A DNA stretch of 48,892 nt from positions 1 through 48,892 of the forward strand of contig JAMYHX010000326.1 in assembly GCA_025529335.1 (NCBI GenBank). The letters are read 5' to 3'. Below, in pieces: positions 35,029-46,489 of the stretch; the first letter of the stretch is position 1, and every line of letters begins with the position of its first letter. The position numbers were made by a program, and so were the translations under genes. The notes under the pieces were generated by a model, which saw nothing but the letters and a program-made list of their open reading frames with translations, had not been told where the DNA came from and searched no databases. This DNA comes from Rhizopus sp. PT2906. Its lineage: Eukaryota > Mucoromycota > Mucoromycetes > Mucorales > Rhizopodaceae.

Positions 35029-35857
35029 TTATTTTTTATTTTCTTGAATAATGTTTACAAGCCTAAGTAAAAAGTTAATGTCAGTATGTCCTCTCTCTCT
35101 CTCTCTCTTTATATCACTTACCAATCTAATCCTTCTGTCAATCCTTCACCTTTCACCGCGCTTGTCTTATAGATAGAGTATTGTCTATTCTTTAGTGTTG
35201 ATAAACCAAGAGCATCGGCCACTTCAGCAGCAGATAAAGCACCCTCCATATCCTGCTTATTTGCAAATACAAGAAGAGCTGCATCTTTTAATTCTTCTTC
35301 CTCTAACATGGCGTGTAATTCTTCTTTTGATGTCTGCATACGATCTTTATCTACACTATCAACTACATAGATGACGGCATCTGTATTGGAATAGTAACAT
35401 CTCCAGTATGGTCTTTATATAAAAGGTTAATGCTTTTCTCTTTTTCCCTTTCGCATCTAAGAAATGAACCTAATACTTGTCTGTCCACCTAAATCCCACA
35501 CTTGAAATTTGATATTCTTATATGTCACTGTTTCCACATTAAAACCAATAGCTAAATCGGGTTACTAATTAGTAACTTGATGTCCAAAACGTCATTCTGC
35601 ATCTTACTAGGAATGGTCGAAACTACTTCTCCAATCTATTCTTTTAAGAGTTTTTATCGTTATTCTTTATGCTTTGACTTTATTTTTACCTGAAGTCTGT
35701 AAAGAATAGTTGTCTTGCCTGCACCATCAAGGCCGAGAATCAATATACGAACTTCTTTTTCTCCCCAAAGTTTACTAAAAAGACTACTAAAAAGCGCACC
35801 TTGAGGGGAACATTAGGTGTCTCTTCATTGTATGAAATTGCTTTTTCGCTTACCCAT
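35029..35857 (-). CDS. ARL1: Arl1-like small GTPase
   Basis: Six exons (35857-35854, 35799-35690, 35635-35608, 35551-35470, 35412-35122, 35062-35029) give 182 aa. The first exon is only four nucleotides and the third 28. Gly2 is suited to N-myristoylation. The P-loop GLDGAGKT is at 24-31, the switch I TIGFNVETV starts near 48, WDLGGQ is at 66-71, and NKQD follows in exon 5. The YRLQIGEVVSTIPT, RPYWRCYYSNTDAVIYVVDS and AMLEEEEL stretches are closest to Arl1 rather than Arf1. Arl1 recruits golgins at the trans-Golgi. An intron contains a (CT)n run at 35090-35108. Confidence 0.94.
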
Positions 35858-36627
35858 TATTTTCAAGCAGAAAAGAGAAAAATAAAAGGAAAGAGAGAAA
35901 AAAAAATAAAGAAATCAAACACCGCACATCATATGCCATAAACAATTGCAAACAGAAAGCAGTGTGCATTTTTGCAATTTTATAATACAATTTATACGAA
36001 AAAACAAGTCAATGTGGCATCTCTTTCTGGAAATAGTGCATTTCTACTTGAGAGACATCAATATATGTTTTGATAAGCATAGGATTATTTTGTAAACAAC
36101 TTAGCTGTAAATAGCAAAACTGTTTCCTCTTGGACGATTACTCTCTCTGAAAGACAGCAGGTCTTCCTTTTGTTCTTTCCCAAATAGACTGTGATATGTT
36201 CTAGCATAGTTTTATATACATCGACATCCCTTATTCCAAAGTATACGACAGTTTTTGTAATCTAGAATACTTTTGGTATATTTATCATTTGGAATCTACG
36301 TTGCCTTACAGCAGTTGCATACTTTTGAGGTTTTAAACTCATCACTAACATTCATATAATCTAAGCTTGATTTCTCTCTTTCAAGTATTGTTGTGGTGCC
36401 TGATATATGGATCTTTTATCGTACCAGTATCAGAATTCTTCATTCCATCACACTTTAAATAGTAGATCTTTATTCATTTGTATGTTCCTTCTGTCTTTAT
36501 CTCAGAATAAGGATTAATAACGAGTCCTTGTGTTTTACAAGAAAATACAACAATATAAAGTCACACCACACTTTCTTCACGTAGCGTTGACCTGAAATAA
36601 TCAGGTTTTAATAACCTCATTTTAATA
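35858..36627. other. Upstream region of Arl1, no gene seen
   Basis: AT-rich, gene-free. It holds the divergent upstream sequences of Arl1 and the small twin-cysteine gene. Confidence 0.45.
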
Positions 36628-36853
36628 ATGAATCCAGATAAAAGAACCTTGTGTGATTATGTTCCATTAAAAGAATGTCTTGCAAAGAACAATAATGATA
36701 GGTCAAAGTGTCTTAAGGAATGGAATGAATTTCAACAGGCATGTCGACAAAGAAAGTAAATGTCTTACATGCACATCTTTAATCATTTATTAACACTGCT
36801 CTATTAGGCAAGCAACCAATGATAAAAGTGAATGTGAAGCCTGTAAACAATGA
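36628..36853 (+). CDS. Small twin-cysteine (CHCH-like) protein
   Basis: Two exons (36628-36755, 36808-36853) give 57 aa with consistent phase. Cysteines form the pattern C...C-x10-C at residues 17 and 28, then C-x10-C at 28 and 39. The core reads PLKECLAKNNNDRSKC then LKEWNEFQQAC. This is a CHCH-like helical hairpin with slightly long spacing (CHCH proteins usually have CX9C). Two further Cys lie in the tail. CHCH proteins are typically imported into the mitochondrial intermembrane space by Mia40; no family name can be given. It is too short to be trusted on length alone, but the intron joins it cleanly. Confidence 0.55.
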
Positions 36854-38000
36854 TGGATCCAAATACAGAATACATGACAAAGAAGAAGGGGGAGGGAAAG
36901 AATAAAGCTGCTTAGACACTAAATTAGTACATATATCCTAAAGCCAGATGAATCTTTTGATGCTTCTTCTTTTGCTCAAATACAGCTATTTTTTACATTG
37001 TTTCTACAATTCACTTCTTTATTTTTCCCCTGACTTTACTTGTTTTAGATAATTTCATATAAACTATGGAATCTTGAACCTTTTTTTTTTGCTAGATACA
37101 ATTTTATTTAAAAAGACAACAGCCAATCGTTTTAGTCAAATTACACTTGACCCTGCAGTGCTACTTTTGTAGACTTTAAGTCAATGGCTAATTGTTTTAA
37201 CCAAGGGGAGGGGGGTGAATGATCAGCTGTCTGTTTGTGAGATGAGTTTCTGATCGGTTTGATTGTTTCATAGATGATTCTAGAATTCATTGTATAAGAT
37301 TTGTTTTTTGTTGTATCAGATTTATTACTAATACACACTTCAGATACACGCTGTCAATGGCGTTATTCCTCCAGTGTTTGATGACTAATACTTGATTGAC
37401 TTTAAGGTAACAATAATATTGACATGCATACCTTCTCTACTCAAAAAACATATTTTATTCACATCCTCAGTAAGATAATATGTAACCTCAATCAGATGGC
37501 CATTTGTGGATCCGGTTTCTGGATGAATTTTTTTTTTTCTGTTGAGTCTTCCGATTAATAATGATAGTACTGCTGCGGAAGATCTTGCTTTCTCTCTAGA
37601 CAGATAAGAAAGAAATAAAAAGAAGGATATTACACTGTATTCGTTATTTATTCTTGAGATACGTATACGTCTATCCATAGTAGCCAATGTTCCTTTCTAT
37701 TTTTTGTCTTCTAGATGATTATACCAAACTGTGACGATACGTGTAACGTGACACGATATAGCTTAGTGTATGGCTCTCTATTTCTTCAAATGACAGTTAC
37801 TAACCTCGCATCAAAAAGTATAGCGTATATTTGGCAGTAGAATTACTTCTTGGAAGCATAGAAGCGCGTGTTGCACTATCCTATGACCTGTTATCCCATT
37901 AGTAAATACCTGTTCGTCATACGGAATCTATGACGTATAGCATAGTTACATTTTTTAGAAAAGTGTTTTCATGTGGAAAATACTTTATTCTTTTGCTACC

Positions 38001-38060
38001 ATAAACCCGGAGAAATGGTTTGATCTTTATCTTATAATAAAAGACTATTTCCGGGTTTAT
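38001..38060. repeat. Inverted repeat with 10-bp perfect arms
   Basis: ATAAACCCGG at 38001-38010 pairs with CCGGGTTTAT at 38051-38060; flanking inner bases AGAAAT and ATTT extend the stem with one bulge. The loop is about 30 nt. Confidence 0.7.
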
Positions 38061-38268
38061 TATTTCTACATAACGTATTATGTTGCTTTAGAATCTATTT
38101 GATAACATCATGTAGAATTATTGTAGCCATTGTGCCCTGAAAACAAGGACTCTTTTCTCGTTTTGACAGCATCGGTTTTCCAACAAAGGAACAATGTTCT
38201 TCGGTATTTTAATTTTTCCATCAATGCTAAATTTCAAATGCCGGTCCGATTATTTGTAATGAAGCAAG

Positions 38269-38278
38269 TATATAAATA
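38269..38278 (+). promoter_or_regulatory. TATA box of the membrane protein gene
   Basis: TATATAAATA lies 67-76 nt upstream of the ATG at 38345, followed by a leader with CA-rich ends. Confidence 0.6.
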
Positions 38279-38344
38279 CGTGCCTTAATTCGACCTGATC
38301 CAACTTTATCAATTCATCTTTTCAAATAAATAAAAACCATCGAA

Positions 38345-38851
38345 ATGTCTGCTGAAAACGCTCAAATCACAAGCTACATGATCACTGATATTAATGCATT
38401 TGTCGAAGACTGGCATGTTCGCGTCACTTGGATTGCTTTTATGACACTCTGGGTCTTTTGGGGATTAGTTTGGATCTTCCGTAACTTCTTTGTTACCAAC
38501 CCTACTGTATCGGCTTCTCCTGATACAAATGCTACAACTGATGCCGAAGCCTCCAACAAGAAATTCTTTGGTGCTGTCAATGGTAGCTTTGCAGGTCGCT
38601 TGGATCGTGCCCATCAAATCGTCAAGGATGCCTTATTCTCTCTTCTTTGTTTGCTTGCCATGAACTCCTTTGCTCGTGCTTCCACACGTGCAGTCATGAT
38701 TCTTGCCTGGTTCTTTACTGCATTTGCCGTCTTTTGGTTTGTTGTTGAGCTTGTGGTTGATAACCGCTATGTACGCTTGCTCTACTCTGTCATCTTCTAC
38801 GGTCTTGGTCTTGCCATTGCTGGTCTTGCATTCAAGCAAGGCTTCTACTAA
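38345..38851 (+). CDS. Four-TM integral membrane protein, unknown function
   Basis: A single-exon frame of 168 aa. Hydrophobic segments lie at about residues 27-48, 95-113, 116-138 and 144-164, with a hydrophilic loop rich in D, T, N and A between the first and second (about 53-90). The C-terminal KQGFY is short and cytosolic-like. No signal peptide is evident. Codon use is strongly biased, which with the TATA box suggests good expression. I do not recognise the family; the size and TM layout would fit MAPEG-like or other small fungal membrane proteins, but no diagnostic motif is visible. Confidence 0.8.
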   Translation: MSAENAQITSYMITDINAFVEDWHVRVTWIAFMTLWVFWGLVWIFRNFFVTNPTVSASPDTNATTDAEASNKKFFGAVNGSFAGRLDRAHQIVKDALFSLLCLLAMNSFARASTRAVMILAWFFTAFAVFWFVVELVVDNRYVRLLYSVIFYGLGLAIAGLAFKQGFY

Positions 38852-39152
38852 AAATGGAGCAGTCGCAACGTCAGCTTTTTTTTTTTTTTACTATTAATCA
38901 CTATACTAATACTTAATATTTCTTCTTTTATATTTCAATAAATAATACATTTTATGATAAAATATTCTATGTGACCAAAAACATCTTGATTTAAAATTAC
39001 AGAGTAAAAATCTATAAAGCTTTAATAATAATACCATATTAGTTGAAAATAAGAAGAGAAAGAGGAGAAGGGGGGAATCTATCAGCATTAAGGCAGGAAT
39101 AATAATAATAAAGATACAGTATAGTTAATCAGTACATCGAGTATATATTGAG
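38852..39152. other. 3' flanks of convergent genes, no gene seen
   Basis: About 300 AT-rich bases between the membrane protein and the ArfGAP gene stop codons. A poly-T tract occurs at 38877-38889. Confidence 0.5.
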
Positions 39153-41992
39153 TTATTTATCAGGATGAAGCAACTCGCTATTTTGATCGTCCAGAAGCAT
39201 AACATCCGATTTACTGACTATGGGCTTGGTATGGCTTATGTCAACAGCAGAATGGGAAGACGTGATATTAGGTCGCTCACTGCATGTATGTTTGAATGCT
39301 GACATTGCTTCTCTAAAACCAAAGTCTAGGGAGCTCGAAGGCGATGCGTTATGTTGCTTGTCAAACGCAAATAATCGTAAAGCAGTGACTACTTGCACAA
39401 ATTGTTTTTCTACTGCTATATCCAGAGGTGTCTGTTTTATCTTTTAGGCATTTCTTTTCACCCAACATCTCTCCAAACTTACCATATTTGAATTATCTGC
39501 AATGTCAGCCTTGGCGTGTCTTTTCAAGAGTGTCAACACTAAACGAACGTTATTATTGGCTGCTGCATAATGAAGCGCTGTCCATCCTCTTTCATCCTTT
39601 TCGTCAACATCACTTGGTCTTTGTAAGAGAAATTCTACAGCAACTTCATTGTTGTTGTCTACTGCTTTGTGCAGAGCTGTTTTTAATCCCTCCTCAGTAT
39701 TCCTATAGTCAACATTTGCACCTTGTGCAAGGTATCTTAATGCATTTTGCAGACTATTTTCAGCTATTGAGTTCCAGAAATTCTTATCTAGCGTAGCCTG
39801 GTCAACCTCTGCAGGTCTCACAAAGGATCGCTTGACGTATTTTTCGATGATCCACAAGTCTCTATCGTTTCTATGTTCCAAATTCGATCTTTAGCACTAT
39901 TTCTATTATTCCTCTTCAATAGATTACCTATGTGAGCTTGGATCTATCCGGAACTCTTCCAAATGTGCAGGCACCGATTCTTCATAAATGCTGTTTCCTA
40001 CTTCATTACCCAATTGGAGCATGACCTAAGGTTGACATGAGTTTCTTGCAACAGTTGTCATTCTGCCCTTTTACCTCAATAGTCTCCGACTCCCAATTGT
40101 CTAATACAACAGATCTAACCTTACTGACATGGACTCCTAAGCTTCGATGGATCCCAGAGCATTCTATGCAGACGATAATGCCCAAATTTGTACAGGCCCA
40201 CTCAGGAGAATCTTCCTTGCAATCCGCGCATTTATCATTACCAGGCACCAGTCGAATCTTTTCCACTGCTTCTTTGTTTGACACACCGTCCTGTCTTTCA
40301 ACCGTCTTTGCGACGCTAGCTGATTCAATTGCCATCTATTAACCTTGATTAATACATGATCAACATGAGTCTACATCATTACTTGCCTTTCTTAAATTTG
40401 GAGAAGGTTGAGAATATCTTGGCTTTTCATCAGAATTAAGTGCTAACTGACTTGCTGTGCGTATGCTTTGTATCCACTCGTTCATATCATTTTCGTTTTC
40501 TGCCTGTAACACCAGTACTCTTTAATATCAAGAAACGTGAGTACACATACACAAAAAATAATCCCTGTATTGACATACCTGTTGGGCGATATCACTTCAA
40601 AGCAAAAGCGTCTATCGTAACTATCTGAATATTTCACACTACAGACACGTAGATTATAAGTCTGGACGCCATCCTCATCTTTTGTCTGATTCAAAACAAA
40701 AAAAACTGTTAGAAAAGACGCTCTTTTTCTCATCCCTGCCTCATTACTTTTGGATTGCGAGAGACACTTGTGAGTTCTCCGTTGGAAATGCTATAGTACT
40801 TTCTCGACCAGCTTTGATACACTCTACCATTCTTTCTTTCAAACAAGTAACCAGATTTGTTGGTAATAGCTGTTGGTTTTTCGATGTCTGCTGCATTTTG
40901 CATAGGATTGTACTGATCTGCTGTGGACTGTGCAATGTTTAGTAAACACATACTATATGACTCATCGTGCATGATTACCATTTCGTGCGTTTTCTGATAT
41001 TGCAAGTCCACATCAACTTCTTCACTATATCTTTGTCTCGTCTTTATTAAACTGTGTAAGGCATCTTTTTTTGTCCAAAACAGTACACATAGCTCACTTA
41101 CATCGCACAATAAACCAGTTAAATCGCGCATATAAGGCTCCAAATCCTTCAATATTTCATAGCTCTGATGATGAAATGCAGATTCTGTATACATGTAAGC
41201 AAGCACCTGCAACAGCAAAAGACGTTAACCATCTTGCTTTTGTTGAACGTCTCTTTACTTACATTCTCCATATAATCAATTTTCTTCTTTGCTTCTATAT
41301 CATTCAACTTGCTCACGTATTCCATATACACTTTATGAAAGGTTTTTCGAGTATCTGCCAACTCCTTGGCAGATTCTTGCAATGTTGGATCTTTTGGTTT
41401 TTTACTCATATACCTCGATAAAGCAGAATCTACATCATCACTTGACTTTTCAAACCTCTTTTTCAGCTCTTTGATAGGCGTGATTGTCTCTTTAACAAAT
41501 AGATCTAAAGGCATGATAAACATGTCTGTAACATGCGTGTTCTAAAGACTACTATTAGCAATAGAACACACAACCTCTCGTATCTAGCTTACAAACATGG
41601 ATCGACTTTTCTCGACTTCGACAACTGATTTTCCAAACTTTTCTAGTGCTTGAGCTATAATATAACAAGGTGAATATACAGACTTTTTTTTTGTCGAATA
41701 AAAAACGCACCCACGATGGGATCATCTTGTGCCTGTGCAAACGAAAGGAACGTTTCGGCCAGTTCCTTTTGTTGTTGACTATAAGCTATAAAGTAAAACA
41801 GTTGGTGTTTCTTGGAGTATTGGGTTGTGTGTATTTTGTTGAACCTGCTGATAACTCAACTTGGGAACGAGTCAGTTTAATCAAGGTCTTCAATATTTGT
41901 TCAAAGTTTTGAATTGACTCTTCATGAGCCTGAACTCGTTTTCTAAAAGTGGGTGAATCGTCTAAGCAGCCACGAATGTCAAGCACCGTCAT
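39153..41992 (-). CDS. BAR-PH-ArfGAP-ankyrin protein (ACAP/centaurin-beta type)
   Basis: Twelve exons (41992-41845, 41785-41711, 41654-41593, 41541-41263, 41206-41102, 41041-40748, 40685-40579, 40519-40383, 40319-40075, 40025-39928, 39888-39483, 39431-39153) give about 744 aa. The BAR domain covers about 1-250. A PH domain follows (KSGYLFERKNGRVYQSW to NEWIQSIRT). The ArfGAP zinc finger is C-x2-C-x16-C-x2-C at 433-456, with the catalytic arginine in GIHRSLG at 461. Ankyrin repeats with ALHKAVDNNN and GWTALHYAAANNN come next. It should act as a GTPase-activating protein for Arf at curved membranes. For the exon 8/9 junction I used a GT donor at 40382 and the AG at 40320; a GC donor (40386, followed by AAGT) with the AG at 40336 is the alternative. 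Confidence 0.92.
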
Positions 41993-42294
41993 CAAGGTAG
42001 TAAATAGTAGAGAGAAAAGGAAGAAAAATAATAAGAGTATCAAAAAGACCGAAGCTTCTGTGTGTGTTTTGGTTGGTTGCCAAAAAAAAAAAAAAAAGAA
42101 TATCTGAGTAACAGGCGAAAAGCAATGTGTGTGTGCATAAAGGGCGCTTTTATTATCACTAAGCGTCAACTTGCATACAGACAATGAACCCATGACTATT
42201 GTTGGGGTTAGTAGAACAAGTGTTATTGACAATAGATTCTTTTTTATTTTTTATAAACATGTAAACCAAACTTGTATAAATAGGATGACAAAGA

Positions 42295-43787
42295 TTATGA
42301 TGAAGCGAAATCATCTGTATTATAATATTCTGGGTATTTCTTTATAAGCTCATTCAATTCATTCTGTTGTCTAACCAAGTTGGGCGTTAAGTCATCATAA
42401 ACATCAGTAAATAGATGCTTAATAGCAGGCTTCTTTCTCTTTTCTGCAGCACTAAATGCTTTCAGAATTTCCTTTTTTACTGACTTGCGATACTCTTCCT
42501 CTTCTTGTGGGCCCCACCAGTTCTTGGCTTCAATGTATCTTCGTAATCGAGTGATAGGGTTGTCAAACTGTGCTCGTTCTTCAACCTCTTTTCTATCACG
42601 ATACTTGGTAGAATCATCAGAAGTACTGTGATGACCGATACGATAAGTCATTGCTTCAATCAGAACAGGTCTCTGCTCCTTGACAGCAATCTCTCTGGCT
42701 ACTTTTGTGGCATTATAAATAGCCCAAATATCATTACCATCCACTCGAATAGTATCGATACCGTAACCGATACCACGACTGGCGATACCGTCACCTTTGT
42801 ATTGCTCAGAGGATGGTGTTGAAATAGCAAAGCCATTGTTGCGACTTTTTTTTTTAAAAAAAAAATATATAGTTTAGAATGAAGTTATACAAGATTAAAC
42901 CATAATTTCCTTACCAGAAAAAGATGGTAGGGCATTTTAAGGTTGCAGCCATATTCAAACCAGCATGGAAATCACCTTCGGATGCAGCACCTTCACCAAA
43001 GAAACACAATGTACAAGCATTGGCCCCGGAAAGCTTTAATGCGTATGCAGCGCCTGATGCTTGAGGGATCTGTGTGCCAAGTGGAGAAGAGATTGTCTGA
43101 AAGTTCAATTTCTTGGAACCATAGTGGACAGGCATTTGTCGGCCTTTTCCATAATCTAATTCATTTGAAAAACATTGATTAAGGAACTCATCAAGTGTGA
43201 AACCACGATAGACTAGCATAAAGGCTTCTCGATACTGAACGAAGAAATTCAATTAAACATACAGCATATCTAAGCGAGTACCTTACCTGTCCAAATACAA
43301 CATCTTCAGGCTTTAAAGCAGCAGCTGTTCCAATCATGGCTTCTTCGCCATAATGCGTCATGTAAAAACTAATACGACCCTGACGTTGAGCATCATACAG
43401 AATACCATCCATTGTATGAAGTAAGACCATACCCTTGTAACATTTAAGGACTTCTTCTTTTGGAAGGTTGGGATCGTGTTCCGGATCCAAGACAGTGCCG
43501 GTATGATCCATGACTCGATAAGCCTTCAAAGACTCGATCTGCTGCATAAATTTCAATTCATTTGTAAATCGATCGGTTGTACCCCATAATGATTTATTGG
43601 AACGACCAGGTTCATCACTAGCTGTTTGAGCCACATTGACTGAAGCATTATTCAGAAGCTAATAAATGTTAATGTATGTTATAGATGATGTATATATGAG
43701 TCTAACCTTCGTAGTAGCTGCAAAAGATCTTCTTTGAGATAATAAAGCTACATTCTGTAGGCTACGTCTTATATGTGCTCTCAGCAT
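42295..43787 (-). CDS. BCKDHA: Branched-chain 2-oxoacid dehydrogenase E1 alpha
   Basis: Four exons (43787-43707, 43658-43287, 43234-42915, 42844-42295) give 440 aa. The first 27 residues form an R/S/A-rich mitochondrial presequence. The family core has FYMTHYGEEAMIGTAAAL, VHYGSKKLNFQTISSPLGTQ, the thiamine-diphosphate motif with FFGEGAASEGDFHAGLN and the CRNNGFAIST end of that motif. The phosphorylation-loop region carries YRIGHHSTSDDS. The protein pairs with the E1 beta subunit to decarboxylate 2-oxo acids from Leu, Ile and Val. Intron 3 has very A/T-rich ends, close to the join at a split Cys codon. Confidence 0.95.
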
Positions 43788-44989
43788 TTTAAAGATAAAA
43801 GAAGTGAAAGAAAGAAAGAAAGAAAGGGAATCAAATATAGATAAACAAACCATATAACTCACCGTGTGAAATTTTGTCCATTTTCCATTTTAAACTTGTT
43901 GCGTGGGAAAAATAAGAATGACTGTACCTGTCACTTGGAGGACTAGTGCAGGATGAAACATGACTATTAAGATTGTAAAAATACAAGGATTTCATTTGAT
44001 TATGCATAAATTACTCCCTTTTATTCCCAATTTCAATTAATGTGTGCGTATAATGTCAATTTTTATTTTTATTGACTATTGATAATATGCAGGAAGATAA
44101 GAAGATATGGTTAACTCTGATAAAGAAAAAGCGTTCTATTTTAGTCTGGAAAATCCAATAAGATATAGTACACGTTTAACAGCCTCAGGGTTAAGAGAAG
44201 CAAATCTTGCTTTTCTTTGATGACTTTAGCTAAAGTTAAACTCTTTCATACAATAATATTATTAACTCAAGCAATGTCAAGTAAAATAACCACATAAAAT
44301 TGAAAGGAAATCATAAAGAGATTTCGGCCTCTTTATGATAACTCTTTGGAGCTTTGGATAGTAGTAGCATCCCCTTAGTTTTCATGCAAATGTAAACATT
44401 TAGAAATAAGTACACATTGATTCTATATTATAGATTTCTATAAGGGAGATTGCTACCGAAGAGTAGTAATAATCAACAATAGAACGAGTCTTTAGAGAGA
44501 AAGAAATATATAAAAAAAGCGTGGTCTGGATGACAATAACCACTCTTCGTTTTGTCAATACGCTTTTTCTTTCTGTAGCCAATTATTCCTAGCTTTACAC
44601 CTTCAAAATAATGACGTGCTGCATTTACACTATAAACGACATTATATTCAGAAAAAGGTGTATGACATTGCCAACCTAGGGAAAAAGAGGAGAATCGGAG
44701 TTGATGCATAATCGTGACATTAAACAAGATCGAGCTCAAGGAACCTACGCCTTTACTTCCTACTTGTCAGATATTGAAACCAATACCGCCGCTGTATTAA
44801 AAAAAAAAAACTTTACACTTTGTTCTTTTTCTTTCTCTCTCTGAACCCTTCTTGTCAAAACAGTTCTTTCATCAATTGACTCAATCTTCAATATACCTCA
44901 GCAGCAAGCTAACATTTGACATTCATCAAAGGCATTAAAAAAAAATGGTATTCTCGTTCATGTCACCGACATCAAAGACCCGGATCTCG
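43788..44989. other. Intergenic region with hairpin, no gene seen
   Basis: 1.2 kb without a convincing gene. A perfect inverted repeat lies at 44310-44339. Frames at 44400-44739 on the minus strand have no motifs. Near 44940 the LINE-like relic begins. Confidence 0.45.
44310..44339. repeat. Perfect 11-bp hairpin
   Basis: ATCATAAAGAG at 44310-44320 and CTCTTTATGAT at 44329-44339 form a perfect stem with an 8-nt loop. Confidence 0.75.
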
Positions 44990-45401
44990 GTATGAAAGCA
45001 TTCCAAGCCTTTAATGGTGCTTATTAGTAACAGAGACACGATTTGCTTTGAGAGATCTTTCAGCACTCGCAAATATCTCAACAGAGCATTTATTGAAACT
45101 CAATGAGGCTCTGGGCAGTAAGAAGCACAATACACGGATTAAAGAAGGCATCGCTCTGGCCGATGATACTATAGTGAAAGGCTATCCTAGCCTACCTATT
45201 GGCACTCAAATCGTCCGTTTGAAGCTTGAGCGTATACCTTTACAACTTGTCAAAAAATTGACTAAAGCCATGGAGACTCAACCATCCTGTTTTGGTGTTG
45301 ATTACGCTATCTTGAACATCGACCCCAAATCTAGCCCTGGAAATATTTTGGAAATACTTAATAGAGTAATTGGATCTAGACCAAGAAAAAGCCTACGATA
45401 G
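44945..45401 (+). mobile_element. LINE-like ORF1 relic
   Basis: Broken frames read VTDIKDPDLGMKAFQAFNGAY, then two stops, then a frame switch to TRFALRDLSALANIS and onward to ILNRVIGSRPRKSLR (stop at 45401). The segment GYPSLPIGTQIVRLKLERIPL followed by a glycine-poor FGVDYAILNIDPKS resembles the ORF1-like N-terminal part that I associate with Mucorales LINE elements. The match is from remembered patterns only. The frame has several stops, so it is dead. Confidence 0.45.
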
Positions 45402-46020
45402 AGTTCGTTCACTGTATTTCAAGAAGACTCTCTGGATGTCTCAGAAAGTGGTTCTGCAATAGGACGAAATATCTCTATTCTGTCGTATCTGTCAGTCAGG
45501 AGGACCACTGTCGAACTGACTATCCCGACTTGAGAAATTTCACCAAATGCTGTTGTTTTATCCTATGTATCTTCAATATCCCAACCATTTTTTACTGTTA
45601 ATTACTGTCTACTATGGATTCTATTACTTCTATCGCCAAGTACTCGAGCCATGTTATTGCACAATATCAACACATCCAAAGTTCTCGTAAACGGAACACT
45701 TTGAGTAATAATTAAAATACAAACAACAGCCAGGAAGAAACTCCAAAAGAATGATGAAATATATATCTGATAACCAATGCAGCTTCAACGATTTACAAAG
45801 TACAAAGCCTAACAGTGCCAAAAGTCGCAATTTCACTAAAACACTTTAAACATCATGACTTACTATACGCTGCAATGTTGAGAGTTCAAGAAGCGGAGAA
45901 CTTGATATTTTTTAACTACAAGCAAAGATATAACAGCACTTCTATCCATACAAATCAACAAATAATAACATTCGTAAAAGAAATGGAAGTACATTTATTT
46001 ATTTTTTAACTATATGTTCG
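45402..46020. other. Probable retroelement debris
   Basis: Frames are short and broken. The stretch 45620-45700 (SIAKYSSHVIAQYQHIQ) and 45815-46009 could be worn parts of a retroelement, but nothing is specific enough to name. Confidence 0.3.
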
Positions 46021-46189
46021 AGAAACAAACCATGGCTTCCGTTAAGCCCAATAGATCTATCAATCCAGTATTCTTGGGTGGTCTTCTCCCTCTGATCTTG
46101 GCTCTGATCTAGATTACATATTAGCTGACTCGGTCTTGCCGTCGTCTTCTGCTCAGAGGGAAGAACACACGGTATATACGAAATTTAGC

Positions 46190-46469
46190 CCAGCTAAGAG
46201 GTGAAATGGCGGGCTATCTTAAGGCAAGAAGCGCAGGTGATGATGCAGCCATTGACGAAGCACTTACGAAGATGGAGCGTACGAAGAGGCAAATTGTAGC
46301 CATTCAAGAGTGCAGCTCTGTCTTCAAGAGCATGAATCTACGCACTGGTGTCAAGACTAGTAGTAGGTCCGATTTGACGTTGTCTCACAGAGATCTGCCT
46401 AAGTTCCAATTCGTCTCTAGTTACAGGTGGAACCTTACAAAATGTGTTATCATGGACAACCATTCCTAA
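46190..46469 (+). mobile_element. Gag-like retrotransposon fragment
   Basis: A frame of 87 aa at 46206-46469, extended upstream, contains LRGEMAGYLKARSAGDD, then EALTKMERTKRQIVAIQE, then LTLSHRDLPKFQF. The MERTKRQIVAIQE helix followed by SHRDLPKF resembles gag or capsid-adjacent segments of Ty3/gypsy-type elements in Mucorales, by memory. No protease, RT or LTR is seen nearby. Confidence 0.45.
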
Positions 46470-46489
46470 CTTATTGAACACAAATGAAA

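Larger units (their letters stand above)
36854..38344. other. Intergenic region with inverted repeat, no certain gene
   Basis: 1.5 kb without a convincing gene. A minus-strand frame at 37385-37687 is open for 100 codons and has a plausible intron (donor after its NNEYS segment), but shows no recognisable motif. A perfect 10-bp inverted repeat lies at 38001-38060 (separate entry). The right end is the promoter of the membrane protein. Confidence 0.45.

Noticed and set aside
37385..37687. Minus-strand open frame of 100 codons with a possible intron
   Set aside because: Composition is ordinary for AT-rich DNA, no motif is visible, and the spliced version soon meets a stop.
44473..44739. Minus-strand frame of 88 codons
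   Set aside because: No motif, low-complexity codons and no splice support.
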